This document shows, piece after piece, positions 43,606 to 52,743 of a DNA stretch of 64,000 nucleotides. The translations under genes and the position numbers were made by a program. The DNA comes from Phycisphaeraceae bacterium (GTDB taxonomy: Bacteria > Planctomycetota > Phycisphaerae > Phycisphaerales > UBA1924), in NCBI GenBank assembly GCA_019454185.1, contig CP075368.1, positions 3,637,649 to 3,701,648 of the forward strand, given 5' to 3'. The notes below the pieces were generated by a model. It was not told the DNA's origin. It did not search any database and saw only the letters and a list, made by a program, of their open reading frames with translations. Within the stretch, counting starts at the first letter, position 1. Each line of letters opens with the position of its first letter.

Positions 43606-43896
43606 ATCCGCGGCACGCCGCGTCGGTGAAGTGTACGCCTCGCACGCTTCGCGGCAAACCGGCTCCCATGGCCTCTCCGACCCGCCCCCGCAACCCCCTC
43701 TACAGAGCCAGCGTCGGGCCACTGCGGTCGCCCTCTCGCACCATGAATGGCTCAAAGCCGTGCCCGTCGCCTGCCGTTCTGGTCCGCGCGGCGTTACACC
43801 GATCACACATCCGCAGCCAAGAGCATTGTGCATGCTGGACTTACGCGCGCTGCTTGCGGGTCCGTGTTTGTTATCGAGTTGCCCGTTCTCTGCCGC

Positions 43897-44409
43897 TCAA
43901 CCCTCGCGCTCAACGCGTTCAATCGCCTTGAGCACATCCGTGCAGATCGGGAAGAGGCGATCGAGCTGCGTCAGTTTGAAAAGGAACTGAACGTTTCGGT
44001 GCGTGTTGACGAGCGCGATTCGTCCACCTGACTTGTGCAGTTGCGTGAGCAGCGAGACCAGCGAGCCGATGGCCCCCGAGTCCATGTACTCCACGTTCTG
44101 GAGGTCGAGCACAAGATGCCTCGGGCGTGACGCGCCCGCGGGCGTGCCACCAGGTCCGACAACATCGCCCCGGAAGCGTGCCGCGACCTCTTCAACGAGG
44201 CGTTCGGCATCAGGGCCGGAGAGCGTCTGAATGACCACGATCGCGATCAGCGCCTGCCCGAGCGTGTCGTAGCGAGCCAGCTCGCAGTTCGGGGCAAGAT
44301 GGCCGAGATCATCGGCCTTGCGCAGGGCGCGCAGCGTCTCATCCGACAGCACAGGCGAGTTGTGCATGTCGCGCGCCTTGGACTTGGATCTCAGGAACTT
44401 TCCAAGCAC
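43897..44409 (-). CDS. STAS-domain protein (anti-sigma factor antagonist-like)
   Basis: 170 residues. The STAS fold is at about 45-165, with the conserved HLVLDLQNVEYMDSGAIGSL, in which the Ser after the Asp (DSG) corresponds to the phosphorylated Ser of SpoIIAA-type antagonists. The N-terminal 40 residues are basic (KFLRSKSKARD) and unlike the family. No anti-sigma kinase gene is next to it. The region 43606-43896 between the tRNA and this gene contains no recognisable gene. Confidence 0.85.
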   Translation of the reverse strand: MLGKFLRSKSKARDMHNSPVLSDETLRALRKADDLGHLAPNCELARYDTLGQALIAIVVIQTLSGPDAERLVEEVAARFRGDVVGPGGTPAGASRPRHLVLDLQNVEYMDSGAIGSLVSLLTQLHKSGGRIALVNTHRNVQFLFKLTQLDRLFPICTDVLKAIERVEREG

Positions 44410-44472
44410 GTAGACCCCTCCTTCGGATCACCGCGCATCCGGAACATTCCTCCGCCATGCAGCGCGGCGTTC

Positions 44473-44823
44473 TCACGTCCCCCAGCGGCGTGCGCTGTTA
44501 TCGGGCGATGTCGGCCGAGCCAGTGGCTTCGCTCTTCCATAACCGCTCTTGGATGGCTCGGGCGATGCCGCGGGGCTCGGGGTTGCGATCGTCATCGGGG
44601 GCGTCGGCGAGGCGCCGATCAGCGTCGAGCCGCTCGAGCCGACGCGCTGCTCATGTGCAGAGGACGGAGCATGAACCACGCTCGAAGCCGGCTGGCCGGC
44701 CCCGATCAGCGGCCCATCCGTGTGGGACTTGCCCAGCCGCTTGTCGCGTGCCTCCTCGATCGAACGGTCCATCCGATTGAGAAGACTCTTGACCTTGTTG
44801 AACGCCTGCCCGTCGGTTGCCAT
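44473..44823 (-). CDS. Hypothetical protein, 116 aa
   Basis: Begins MATDGQAFNKVKSLLNRMDR with helical character for 35 residues, then a Ser/Thr/Pro/Ala-rich disordered tail. GGAG lies 9 bp before the ATG. No family recognised. The plus-strand frame across the same DNA lacks gene-like third positions. It lies between the STAS gene and a divergent hypothetical gene. Confidence 0.5.
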   Translation of the reverse strand: MATDGQAFNKVKSLLNRMDRSIEEARDKRLGKSHTDGPLIGAGQPASSVVHAPSSAHEQRVGSSGSTLIGASPTPPMTIATPSPAASPEPSKSGYGRAKPLARPTSPDNSARRWGT

Positions 44824-45040
44824 GCGGTGTCTCCTGCGTCGAGTCCATCGGCACGGTTTGCGGGCCTCTTCGGGTCGCGATCATTCCTGCGTGGGAAGGG
44901 TGGGAAGGCGTGCCGATCGTGCGGGCTGGGGCGAGAACCGCACGTCCGCATTGGGGATAAACACCGACCCGGCATGGGTTTGCGAGCCAGGTCCGGATCC
45001 GGCTCTCATGGCCGCACGCCCCCTTGAATACGATCAGAAC

Positions 45041-45814
45041 ATGAAGCGACCAGCACAGGGTGGTTCAGAGAGGCCCACATCCGACGCGGCCCATCGTGCC
45101 TTCGAAGGCATGCGCGGCGCCATCGACGCCCGCGAGCTCTTCTGGAATAACGTGATCCGGGACATCCTCATGTCCCTCTCCGTCATGAAACTCCAGCACG
45201 ACGAGGCGATCCGCCTCGCCAAGGACGAAGCCGCCGTCCGCGCCCAGACCGCCGTCGATCAATCCGGAGCGACCATCACAGGCCCGCTCGGCGCAGATGC
45301 CGCACGATCCGTCATCATCGGCGCGGCCGACCACGAGTTGGAAGATGAAGAGGCCGAAGGCGACGAGACCGACGATGAGGCCCGCATCTCAGCATCCGAA
45401 GACCGCATCGAGGCCCAGGCCGAAGAAGAGGGGATCCACCTCTCCGGCGTTCCCCCGTTCGACGGACGCATGGCCGTCATCACGCAACTCGGCGTCCGCA
45501 TCGCCATCGCGGATGTCTACCCCCTCTTCGCGTGCAGCGTCGGAGAGACTTCGCTCGAACGCGCACTCTCCGAAGATGTCCAGTGCTCCGTCTTCCAGAT
45601 CCGCACACCCCAAGGAGAGGTCCACACACTCCCCGTCCACGAGATCCGATCATTCCACTCACTCTCCGAGCAGTTGATGCGCCAGATCGCCGCGGCGTCC
45701 TCCCGCGAGGACCAGTCCGGCGTCAAGACGACGGTCCCCTTCGGCTTCGGCGCGTACACCTCGCTCGCCAAGTCCGCGACAACCGCCGAAAGACCCGGCA
45801 CGTCGAGCGTTTGA
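45041..45814 (+). CDS. Hypothetical protein, 257 aa
   Basis: Not recognised. The N-terminal part (about 15-65) is amphipathic helix (ARELFWNNVIRDILMSLSVM), followed by a Glu/Asp-rich region (EDEEAEGDETDDEARIS) and a folded-looking C-terminal part with FQIRTPQGEVHTLPVHEIRS. Cytoplasmic. ATG 45041 or 45008 could start it; neither has a convincing ribosome-binding site. Strong GC3 bias supports coding. Confidence 0.55.
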   Translation: MKRPAQGGSERPTSDAAHRAFEGMRGAIDARELFWNNVIRDILMSLSVMKLQHDEAIRLAKDEAAVRAQTAVDQSGATITGPLGADAARSVIIGAADHELEDEEAEGDETDDEARISASEDRIEAQAEEEGIHLSGVPPFDGRMAVITQLGVRIAIADVYPLFACSVGETSLERALSEDVQCSVFQIRTPQGEVHTLPVHEIRSFHSLSEQLMRQIAAASSREDQSGVKTTVPFGFGAYTSLAKSATTAERPGTSSV

Positions 45815-45910
45815 AGAAGTGCTCTTGAAGGCCCAATACTGACGGATGTTGCAGCGAACAGTCGGGTCTGAAGGGCAAACCCGAGTGTCAGGCGGTGGTT
45901 TCTCGCACAC

Positions 45911-46633
45911 TCAACGTCGAGCGGCGCACTCTCGCTCGCGGCGGCGTGTGCCGATCAGCACGCCGGCACCCAGCAGACCGAGTGCCGCGGGGGCTGGCAC
46001 AAGGTTCGTGACCGTCACCGGCTCGTCGATGCCACCATACGCGTACCCGATCAAGCGCCAGTTGTCGGGCGCGATATAGGCGTACTGGACATACCCGAAC
46101 TGGCGTCTGTCCGAGCGGCAATAGGCCACATACGCGAACTCACCATTGCCGAATTGATCGAGCCGATAGTCGCCGAAAGTTCCATGAGCGATCTGCGCAG
46201 GGCTGACAGTGCCGAACTCATCGTCATAGCCGGGCATGCGGAAGTTGCCGGATGCGCTCAGAATCACATTCTCAATCTTCAGTCCACCATCAAGGTAGAT
46301 CCCGGGAGACGCGATCGGCGGCGGTGGGAAGCTGTCCAGATTGTTTCCGCTGATCGAGGACTCAAGCAGGCCCGGCGATGTGTATTCCGCATAGAACGCC
46401 AGTGAATTCGGCTGCTCGTCACCGGCTCCGCCCGACGCGGGCAGCGGCGTCACCGTCAGCACGGGCGTGAAGATGCCGAGCTGGCGCGTGCCGTCGGCGA
46501 AGTTGGCCTCAGCGTACTCCGGTGTCACATAGACCTTGGTGATGTCGGCCATGGCGGTTCCTCCGAAGTTGAGCGCGGCGAGCATTGCGGGGAGCAGTGC
46601 GACGACGACTCGCGGGTGGATGATGCTCTTCAT
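45911..46633 (-). CDS. Secreted protein with PEP-CTERM-type tail
   Basis: 240 residues. AAGGAG stands 9 bp upstream of the ATG. Signal peptide: VVVALLPAMLAALNFGGTAMA. The body is Tyr/Gly-rich beta structure (FAYVAYCRSDRRQFGYVQYAYI). The C-terminal sorting tail is VPAPAALGLLGAGVLIGTRRRE followed by a few more residues, with the PAP motif and Arg cluster as in the other PEP-CTERM protein here. Likely anchored to the cell surface or exopolymer. Confidence 0.78.
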   Translation of the reverse strand: MKSIIHPRVVVALLPAMLAALNFGGTAMADITKVYVTPEYAEANFADGTRQLGIFTPVLTVTPLPASGGAGDEQPNSLAFYAEYTSPGLLESSISGNNLDSFPPPPIASPGIYLDGGLKIENVILSASGNFRMPGYDDEFGTVSPAQIAHGTFGDYRLDQFGNGEFAYVAYCRSDRRQFGYVQYAYIAPDNWRLIGYAYGGIDEPVTVTNLVPAPAALGLLGAGVLIGTRRRERECAARR

Positions 46634-46731
46634 GGGCTTTCTCCTTCTTTCTCCGAGCGGCGTTGAGCCGTAGGCGCGTGCGAGCGACCCGGGCTCAACA
46701 TCGATCGCATGTGTGACCAGGTTGTGTTGGA

Positions 46732-46758
46732 GAGAAGACACCGCTCTGGAGAGCGGTG
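46732..46758 (-). terminator. Terminator downstream of a broken ORF
   Basis: On the minus strand CACCGCTCT/AGAGCGGTG with a two-base centre, followed by TCTTCTCTCC. It lies 37 bp past the stop codon of the frame ending at 46795, which supports a former gene there. Confidence 0.6.
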
Positions 46759-46794
46759 CCACCAAAGACATCTACCAGAAAGGAGGACACCATC

Positions 46795-47110
46795 TCAACC
46801 CGTCCTCCAGTTGAGACTGATCTGGTTGCCGCTGAACTCGTCGGATCGCCTCAGTTCCGCGACGATGCGGCGGAAACCCATCGAGTCAAACGCCGGCACC
46901 TCACCCATCGCACACACTCCCCGCATCAGCAGCCCGCCATCTTCCCACGGAACAGCACGGCCGCGCGGCATCGCCGGAGGATCGTGAAGGATCAGAGCCC
47001 GGCAGCATCAGCAGCCACCCGCCCCCGGAGACAGTCACCCCGGAGGCCAACAGGCCCTCACCCCTCCCGAACCTCTGATGGAAGCATGCCACACGATTCC
47101 CGGTCGTGCC
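46795..47110 (-). pseudogene. Degenerate 3' remnant, possibly a formylglycine-enzyme-like (SUMF1) domain
   Basis: A frame ending at 46795 codes 58 residues with PRGRAVPWEDGG and DSMGFRRIVAELRRSDEF; another frame upstream reads VSGGGWLLMLPGSDPSRSSG. Together they recall the RGGSW...GFRV C-terminal pattern of sulfatase-modifying/PEP-CTERM SUMF1 domains, but with a frameshift and no 5' part. The family call is weak. The insertion sequence 137 bp upstream may have removed or separated the rest. Confidence 0.3.
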
Positions 47111-47246
47111 AGTGAATTACCGGATTCTCGGATGAAGATTGGGGTGGGAGTGTGGCTCGGGGAGTGAGTGGGGGGGTGGTGGGAGGCGGGGGCGAGTGCT
47201 TGCATCGGGCAGCCGCGGCGGCGAAACAAAGAACCCCGGGCTTGCG

Positions 47247-48216
47247 AGCTTTTTGCGTCATCGCTTCATTGCCTGTGTGTGTCGATCAAGGATGATGATG
47301 GCTTGGATCCATCGACGGACCCGCTCGATGCCGCGCACGTGCGGCGGGATAAGCCCCACATGGTGGGTCATTTCCAGGCGTGCAAACACACGCTCGATCA
47401 CGCGCCGGAGTGACAGCAGGCCCCTGCCGAAGCCCGTCATGCTCTGCTCCAGCATGTCGATGGCTCGACGGCGGTCCGGATGCGTTCCGGACCGCCGCAC
47501 GCCGCGACCCACGCGGCAGTCCTTCCGCGGAACCACCAGTTGTCCGCCCTTGCACGCGCAGAGTTCATAGAGCTTCACGCTGTCGTAGTTCGAGTCGGCC
47601 AGCACATACCCGTTCAACTCCATGTCTCGCATCATCCGCTTGGCCATCACTGCTTCATGGCAGTGCATGGGCGTGAGACGCCAGGAGACGATCGAGCCCG
47701 CGAGATCGCAGATCGCATGGAGCTTGTAGCCGCGCAGTCCCCATGCGCCGAAGGTCGCGGTCCGGTCTCCGGAGTGCGAGGCGACGCGCAGGGCCTTGCC
47801 GTCAAGAGCCAGCACCAACGCTCCCGATGCAGAGACCAGATTCTCCGCCTCCGCCGCGGCAAGTAACGCCTGGACGCTGGTGGTTCTCAGCCGCCGGCTC
47901 ATCCTGCTTGGCGAGGGCAATCGACCACGCCGCCACAACGGCCATGCATCGCGTCGGCACGCCCAGGAGGTGGGTCGTCGGTGCAAGACGGCCCAGAGAA
48001 AGGTCAGCACGATGTCCGCATCGGTGAAGGTGAAGCGACCGCCACGCGGGCTCCGATCCAGCTTCCGCACGCTCGCCGCCAACACCCTCCAACTCGCGTT
48101 GTCCATGCTCGGTCTCCTGTCTGGCAGCTCCACCAGTGGGACCGAGCATGGCATGAGCCATCAGATCGCGCAAGTCTCCACAATGGAAACACTTGGAACA
48201 CATGGCGCAAAATGCT
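47247..48216 (-). mobile_element. Insertion sequence copy 2 (970 bp), inverted, in a hairpin loop
   Basis: Same length and ends as 2231-3200. The 6-bp duplication CTTGCG lies at 47241-47246 and 48217-48222. The uninterrupted target is CGGGC-TTGC-GCCCG on the plus strand (CGGGC-GCAA-GCCCG on the minus), so the duplication is again the loop plus its closing pair. The hairpin is just past the stop of the kinase gene at 48267 and is followed on the minus strand by GGGGTTCTTTG, as in a terminator. Confidence 0.93.
47258..48106 (-). CDS. Transposase, DDE type (IS5-like), second copy
   Basis: 282 residues, identical in translation to 2341-3189, with the acidic triad D102, D171 and E238 preserved. 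Orientation is opposite to copy 1, but relative to the hairpin target both copies have the same orientation. The same start is preferred (GGAG 8 bp upstream). Confidence 0.88.
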   Translation of the reverse strand: MDNASWRVLAASVRKLDRSPRGGRFTFTDADIVLTFLWAVLHRRPTSWACRRDAWPLWRRGRLPSPSRMSRRLRTTSVQALLAAAEAENLVSASGALVLALDGKALRVASHSGDRTATFGAWGLRGYKLHAICDLAGSIVSWRLTPMHCHEAVMAKRMMRDMELNGYVLADSNYDSVKLYELCACKGGQLVVPRKDCRVGRGVRRSGTHPDRRRAIDMLEQSMTGFGRGLLSLRRVIERVFARLEMTHHVGLIPPHVRGIERVRRWIQAIIILDRHTQAMKR

Positions 48217-48266
48217 CTTGCGCCCGCTGCTCCCCTTTGTCGGATGAGACTTTCTGCGCGGATGGT

Positions 48267-51050
48267 TCACTGCGCGTGATGCGAGCCGTCGCCGGACGCC
48301 CGTCCGAACACAGCCGCCACGAACCCCCACGCCCCGAAGATCGCGATGGCACCGATCGGCACGAGCGGCTGCCACGCATGCCACGCGCCGAAGTCGGTCA
48401 GAACCGGTGTCTGCCTCGCGACATTCTCTGTGACGATGAACGCGATCGCCGCCAGCACGCCGACTCGGATGTAGAGCAGCGTGAGCGTGAGACACGCGAC
48501 AAAGCTCGCGCCCATCGCCACCACCATCCGTCCCGCGCTGCTCATGCCCGCGTTCGATCCCGTGCCGTACACGCGGCTCTCGTCGAACAGCACCAGCACC
48601 ATCGTCATCAGGAGCACCACGATCCACTCTCGCCTCGTGATCCGCCGGATCCCCACTAAGACGAGCACGAAGAGAAGCCCCATCATCGCCTGCACCGAGA
48701 CCGCAACCGCGACTCCGCCCACGTAGACCCAGGGGCGCATCGCCGAGAATCCGAGCGTGCCCTTCGCCGCGGCATCGCTCCCGAGAGGCAGCAGATAGCC
48801 GAGCCGGTAGAGCGCAGCGCCCACCACGCCGAGCGTCACACCCATGAGCACGCTCCGACCCACCAGCGGGTCCATGATTCGTCCGCTGAGAAGCCGCGTC
48901 CATGCGATCAGTGCCGTCGGCCAACGCCGACGCACGACCGGCTCGATCGCGAGATACGCAGACCACGAACCGACCGCGACCAGCACCGACCAGGCGAACA
49001 CGTCGAGCACATCAAACCGCGTCCGCGGCACCAGCTCCTCGGCCATAAACCATCGGGCCAGCAGCATCGACACCCCTCCGAACCACGCGAAGCGGAGCGC
49101 GCCGCGCGTGTCCGCACGCCCCGAACGCAGGTTCCGGCGCGCGATGTAAGCCCCGGTCGCGATCAGCGCGAGCACGATCGTGAACAAGGACTGGCCGAGA
49201 ATCGCCCCTAATACCCGCACGCCCCGCGCCGAGGCGGTCGCAACGGCATCGCCCGCCTCTTCTCTTGCAAGCCGGGTCTCCTCGTTCGTGACGAACCACT
49301 CCAACTCCCACGGCGAGAGCGACATCAGGTACACAAGCCGCCCGTCCGCGACGCCCGCCTCGACCCGCACCGCGATCTCGGGGCGATCCGGCCAGACCCC
49401 TTCCCACGCCAGGTGCCTGTCGGCACGCAACCCGGATCGCATGATCGGTCCAGTCTCCCTCATCGACGCCGGCTCCAGCCCGCACGCTCTCAACAGGTCC
49501 TCGTCCTTCCACGCCTGCGAACGAGGAGGCCCGATCGCGATCTCGGGCGGCACCGTGAACAGCCGCCTCACGCGCCCCTGCAGATCCAGCGAGACGTACA
49601 CCTCGCCGGGTATGCCCCGCGCCGGTTGGTTCGAGGTCACCAACCCGCGATAGAACCCGCTCGATGCGGGCTCGGGCCACGGCGAAGGCGTCGCGCGATA
49701 CCAGAAGAACACGAAAGGGGGCGTCGACTCGCGAAGCACGCGCTCGGAGATCGTCTCATCACCCCGTTCCAGAGCCCACCTCAGTTGCGCATTCGTGTCG
49801 TACCCGCTCGCAACCTGCGACCACGTCCGCTCGAGCCCGAACGCGCGGATCACCTCCGTCGCCTTATATCTCATCACCACCGGCGGCGTCGAGAGATCCT
49901 GACGCGATGCCACCGAGTATCTCGCAGAGAACATCGCAACAGCCAGCGGCAGCGCGAGCACCACCACGAGCATCAGCATGGCGAGAGCCGGGCGCATCCG
50001 ACCTATCCCGCCCGCGCCCGCGACCATGTCAGGAGACGGAGTCTCTCCCGCAGCGAGCGCCGCCGCCAGCGGATCGCCACCCGGCAAGGCGGACGCAACC
50101 GCCAGCGCGGTCGCGGGCCGTCGCGCAGGGTCAGGATCAAGACAGCGTGCCACGACTCGCGCCACGATCGGATCGAGGTCGGGATGCTCCAGCACGCGCT
50201 CCGTCGAGGTTGCAGCATCAGACCGGATCGCCCTGAACTCATCGTGCGAAGCCCCCGCGTGGGGCCTCGCGCCGGTCAGCAACTCAAAGATGATCAGACC
50301 CAGCGCGTAGATATCAGAACGCGGGGTCGCCTCCTCGCCACGCAACTGCTCCGGAGCCATGTAGAGCGGCGTGCCCGCCGCCGCCGCACCGCCCGACACA
50401 CGCGTGCCGAGCGCCGCCAGCCCGAAATCGCTGATGCGAGCGCTCCCTCGCCCGTCCAGCATGATGTTTGCCGGCTTCAGATCGCGATGGAGCACGCCCC
50501 GCTCGTGCGCCGCCGCGAGCCCGGCGCACACCTGACGCACGATCTGCATCGCCTTCTCGCGGGGCAACGCCCCGATCCGACGCAGCAGCGAGGAGAGGTC
50601 CTCACCATCGATGTACTCCATCGTCAGGAATGTCTCGACGCCACGCTCGCCGTGGTGCTCGCCGATGTCGTACACGCGGCAGACCGCCGGGTGCGACACC
50701 TCGCGCCCGACACGCACCTCCTGCCGGAGCCGAGCCACCCTCACCGGATCGCCCGTGACCTCGCGAGGAAGAAACTTCAGCGCCACCACCTGCCCGAGCG
50801 ACAGATCCTCCGCCCGATAGACCGCGCCCATCCCGCCCGCGCCCAGGCGCGCCACGATCCGGTACCGCCCAGCGAGCATAGTCCCCGGCGGGAAACGATC
50901 CTCAAATGACGACGAGAGACCGCTCTCCCCCGACGCGTCGATCCGCTCCGTCGGGGTGCCGGGATTGACGCCGCCGACGCGATCGCTTCCACTCGCACCA
51001 CCCTCGGGCACGCTCCGCGTCGGCATGTCGTCCTGTCCGTCTCGCGTCAT
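48267..51050 (-). CDS. Ser/Thr protein kinase with large polytopic membrane domain
   Basis: 927 residues. Kinase at about 65-330: LGAGGMGAVYRAED (P-loop), VALKFLP (Lys), HRDLKPANIM (catalytic), DFGLAALG (Mg), GTPLYMAPEQLRGEEATP. A membrane anchor follows (LAMLMLVVVLALPLAVAMF, about 370), then an extracytoplasmic region (about 390-610) with YKATEVIRAFGLE and others, and finally about eight membrane helices (from FTIVLALIATGAYIA to the C-terminus). Start ATG 51050. The extracytoplasmic part is probably a sensor. No sigma factor is adjacent. Its terminator hairpin carries the insertion sequence copy 2. Confidence 0.88.
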   Translation of the reverse strand: MTRDGQDDMPTRSVPEGGASGSDRVGGVNPGTPTERIDASGESGLSSSFEDRFPPGTMLAGRYRIVARLGAGGMGAVYRAEDLSLGQVVALKFLPREVTGDPVRVARLRQEVRVGREVSHPAVCRVYDIGEHHGERGVETFLTMEYIDGEDLSSLLRRIGALPREKAMQIVRQVCAGLAAAHERGVLHRDLKPANIMLDGRGSARISDFGLAALGTRVSGGAAAAGTPLYMAPEQLRGEEATPRSDIYALGLIIFELLTGARPHAGASHDEFRAIRSDAATSTERVLEHPDLDPIVARVVARCLDPDPARRPATALAVASALPGGDPLAAALAAGETPSPDMVAGAGGIGRMRPALAMLMLVVVLALPLAVAMFSARYSVASRQDLSTPPVVMRYKATEVIRAFGLERTWSQVASGYDTNAQLRWALERGDETISERVLRESTPPFVFFWYRATPSPWPEPASSGFYRGLVTSNQPARGIPGEVYVSLDLQGRVRRLFTVPPEIAIGPPRSQAWKDEDLLRACGLEPASMRETGPIMRSGLRADRHLAWEGVWPDRPEIAVRVEAGVADGRLVYLMSLSPWELEWFVTNEETRLAREEAGDAVATASARGVRVLGAILGQSLFTIVLALIATGAYIARRNLRSGRADTRGALRFAWFGGVSMLLARWFMAEELVPRTRFDVLDVFAWSVLVAVGSWSAYLAIEPVVRRRWPTALIAWTRLLSGRIMDPLVGRSVLMGVTLGVVGAALYRLGYLLPLGSDAAAKGTLGFSAMRPWVYVGGVAVAVSVQAMMGLLFVLVLVGIRRITRREWIVVLLMTMVLVLFDESRVYGTGSNAGMSSAGRMVVAMGASFVACLTLTLLYIRVGVLAAIAFIVTENVARQTPVLTDFGAWHAWQPLVPIGAIAIFGAWGFVAAVFGRASGDGSHHAQ

Positions 51051-51285
51051 GCACCCATGGTAACGACCTTGCACAGCCCGCATCGTGTATGGATCGTGCA
51101 GGACCTCTCCAGCACTTCCGCATACAAGCAGCACCGCACATCGCCAACAGTCTCACGCCGGTTTCCATGCCTAACGCGGATCATGCAGGAGCGGGGGTGC
51201 TCTCGCGGGCTCGGCGACGGTGCTCCAAGCCGCGCCGAATACACCAAGACCGAAGATCCGCCCTTCAAGGTGCGCAGCCATCGCC

Positions 51286-52632
51286 TCACGGGTGGACATG
51301 AAGATCGAGCGTCGTCGTGAAGCGTTTGGACCAGATACCCGAGGAACTGGCCCTGCCGGGTGCAGGTCCCATGATCGGCGCGGCAACACCATCCGACACG
51401 GACCATGTCAGATCGCCCGGCTGGCCATCAGTCACGAAGAGCCAGTACGCGAGCGTGGCTCGTTTCCGACCGGGGGTCGCAGGTGTGAATGTCGTCACAA
51501 TCGCATACTGAGGAAACATGGGACTGTCGATCAGGTTCGGATACTGCGTCGACGCAGCCGGACCGAGCAGCGTCTGGCCCGCGCCGAACTCCCCGTCATG
51601 CTCCTCTTCGAGCGTGAGCGACTCGATGGCGACAACGACTTTGTGTCGCTGACCACTGAAACGCGAGACGCAGGCGACTTCGATTGTGACCGGCATCCCC
51701 GTCCGCGCCCTCGCCCCCCCACCGCGCCCCCCCCCTGCGCCGCCCCCTGCGCCGCCCGACAGCCGGAGCGACAACTCCGCGCTCTCTCGCGCGTACCGCT
51801 CAATCATCGCATCGTCGATCGCGCCGGCGAGCCACTGCGAGACCACCCAGTCCATTGCCGCTTGGGATGCAACGCCATTCATGCTTCTCGCTCGAACTCG
51901 CAGGATCCGTTCCGAAGCACGTTGCGCCTCATCTGCCGGAATCTCCATCGTCGCCAGCCGCGCCACGACCAGGTCACTGTCAAGACTGTTCGTGTGGATC
52001 AGATGCGAGAGCAGCGCGCCGCGCGGCATGACATCAAGAATCTCCGCCCGGAAACGCGACGATGCCCACAGCAGCGCCACCCCGGCCGCCAGCACCAGCA
52101 CACCCGCCGCAATCCCGGGAATGCTGGCAACCCGCTCGCCCCGTATCGTCGCGCCCGGCTTGTGCCATCGCGTGCCGCACTCCGGGCATCGCTCGCCCGC
52201 GCCCTCACCCTTCTCATACACGCACGCGGCACAGAACTCCTTCGCACCTCGCCGCCGCAACACAGAACCGATCACGACGATCCCACCCGCCACCGCTACC
52301 AGCAGCGGCAAGGTGCCCGTCAGAAACCCGATCAACGTCGGCTTACTCGACGACACCATGACGACGCCGGGTACAACGCCAAAGGCCATCCCCAAGCGAT
52401 TCGGCCACGGATTCCCGGGTTGCCTCACTCGCCATAAAGAGAGGGCCACAACGAACGCGTACAGCGACGCCGCTCCAAGGCAGATCAACACCACACGCTC
52501 GGTGTCGCCCCGCATCATGAAGACGAGCAAGGCGCATAGACATGCCAACATGCACGCCCCGCCGATTATTAAAGAATGGCGGAACTGCCGATACCGCTGC
52601 TCGTCAAAATAGTCGCGTTCCTCCCGCGTCAT
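51286..52632 (-). CDS. Membrane protein with zinc ribbon, hypothetical
   Basis: 448 residues. Four N-terminal hydrophobic helices within residues 20-130, then a zinc ribbon (CAACVYEKGEGAGERCPECG, two C-x2-C pairs), another helix (GIAAGVLVLAAGVALLWAS) and a soluble C-terminal domain with a glycine-rich linker (GGAGGGAGGGRGGGARARTG) at about 300-320. Function unknown. It lies downstream of the S1-domain gene and its terminator; the 235 bp between its stop codon and the kinase start hold nothing recognisable. Confidence 0.65.
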   Translation of the reverse strand: MTREERDYFDEQRYRQFRHSLIIGGACMLACLCALLVFMMRGDTERVVLICLGAASLYAFVVALSLWRVRQPGNPWPNRLGMAFGVVPGVVMVSSSKPTLIGFLTGTLPLLVAVAGGIVVIGSVLRRRGAKEFCAACVYEKGEGAGERCPECGTRWHKPGATIRGERVASIPGIAAGVLVLAAGVALLWASSRFRAEILDVMPRGALLSHLIHTNSLDSDLVVARLATMEIPADEAQRASERILRVRARSMNGVASQAAMDWVVSQWLAGAIDDAMIERYARESAELSLRLSGGAGGGAGGGRGGGARARTGMPVTIEVACVSRFSGQRHKVVVAIESLTLEEEHDGEFGAGQTLLGPAASTQYPNLIDSPMFPQYAIVTTFTPATPGRKRATLAYWLFVTDGQPGDLTWSVSDGVAAPIMGPAPGRASSSGIWSKRFTTTLDLHVHP

Positions 52633-52653
52633 ACGGGTAGTCTACAAACAACG

Positions 52654-52681
52654 TGGCCCCGATCCAACCGGACCGGGGCCA
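52654..52681 (-). terminator. Terminator of the S1-domain gene
   Basis: On the minus strand TGGCCCC/GGGGCCA with a loop of about 14 nt that can extend pairing, followed by CGTTGTTTGT. It is 62 bp past the stop codon at 52744. Confidence 0.65.
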
Positions 52682-52743
52682 TCGTGTATTCACATGGATG
52701 AAGAGCGTGTTCAGGTCGTCCCAGGGTCAACAGCCCGAACGTC

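Noticed and set aside
46980..47110. Possible cobalamin riboswitch upstream of the remnant
   Set aside because: A few G-rich blocks recall the element, but the B12-box and the conserved junction sequences are absent.
2231..48216. Composite transposon bounded by the two insertion sequences
   Set aside because: Each copy has its own 6-bp duplication and the interval is housekeeping genes, so the insertions were independent.
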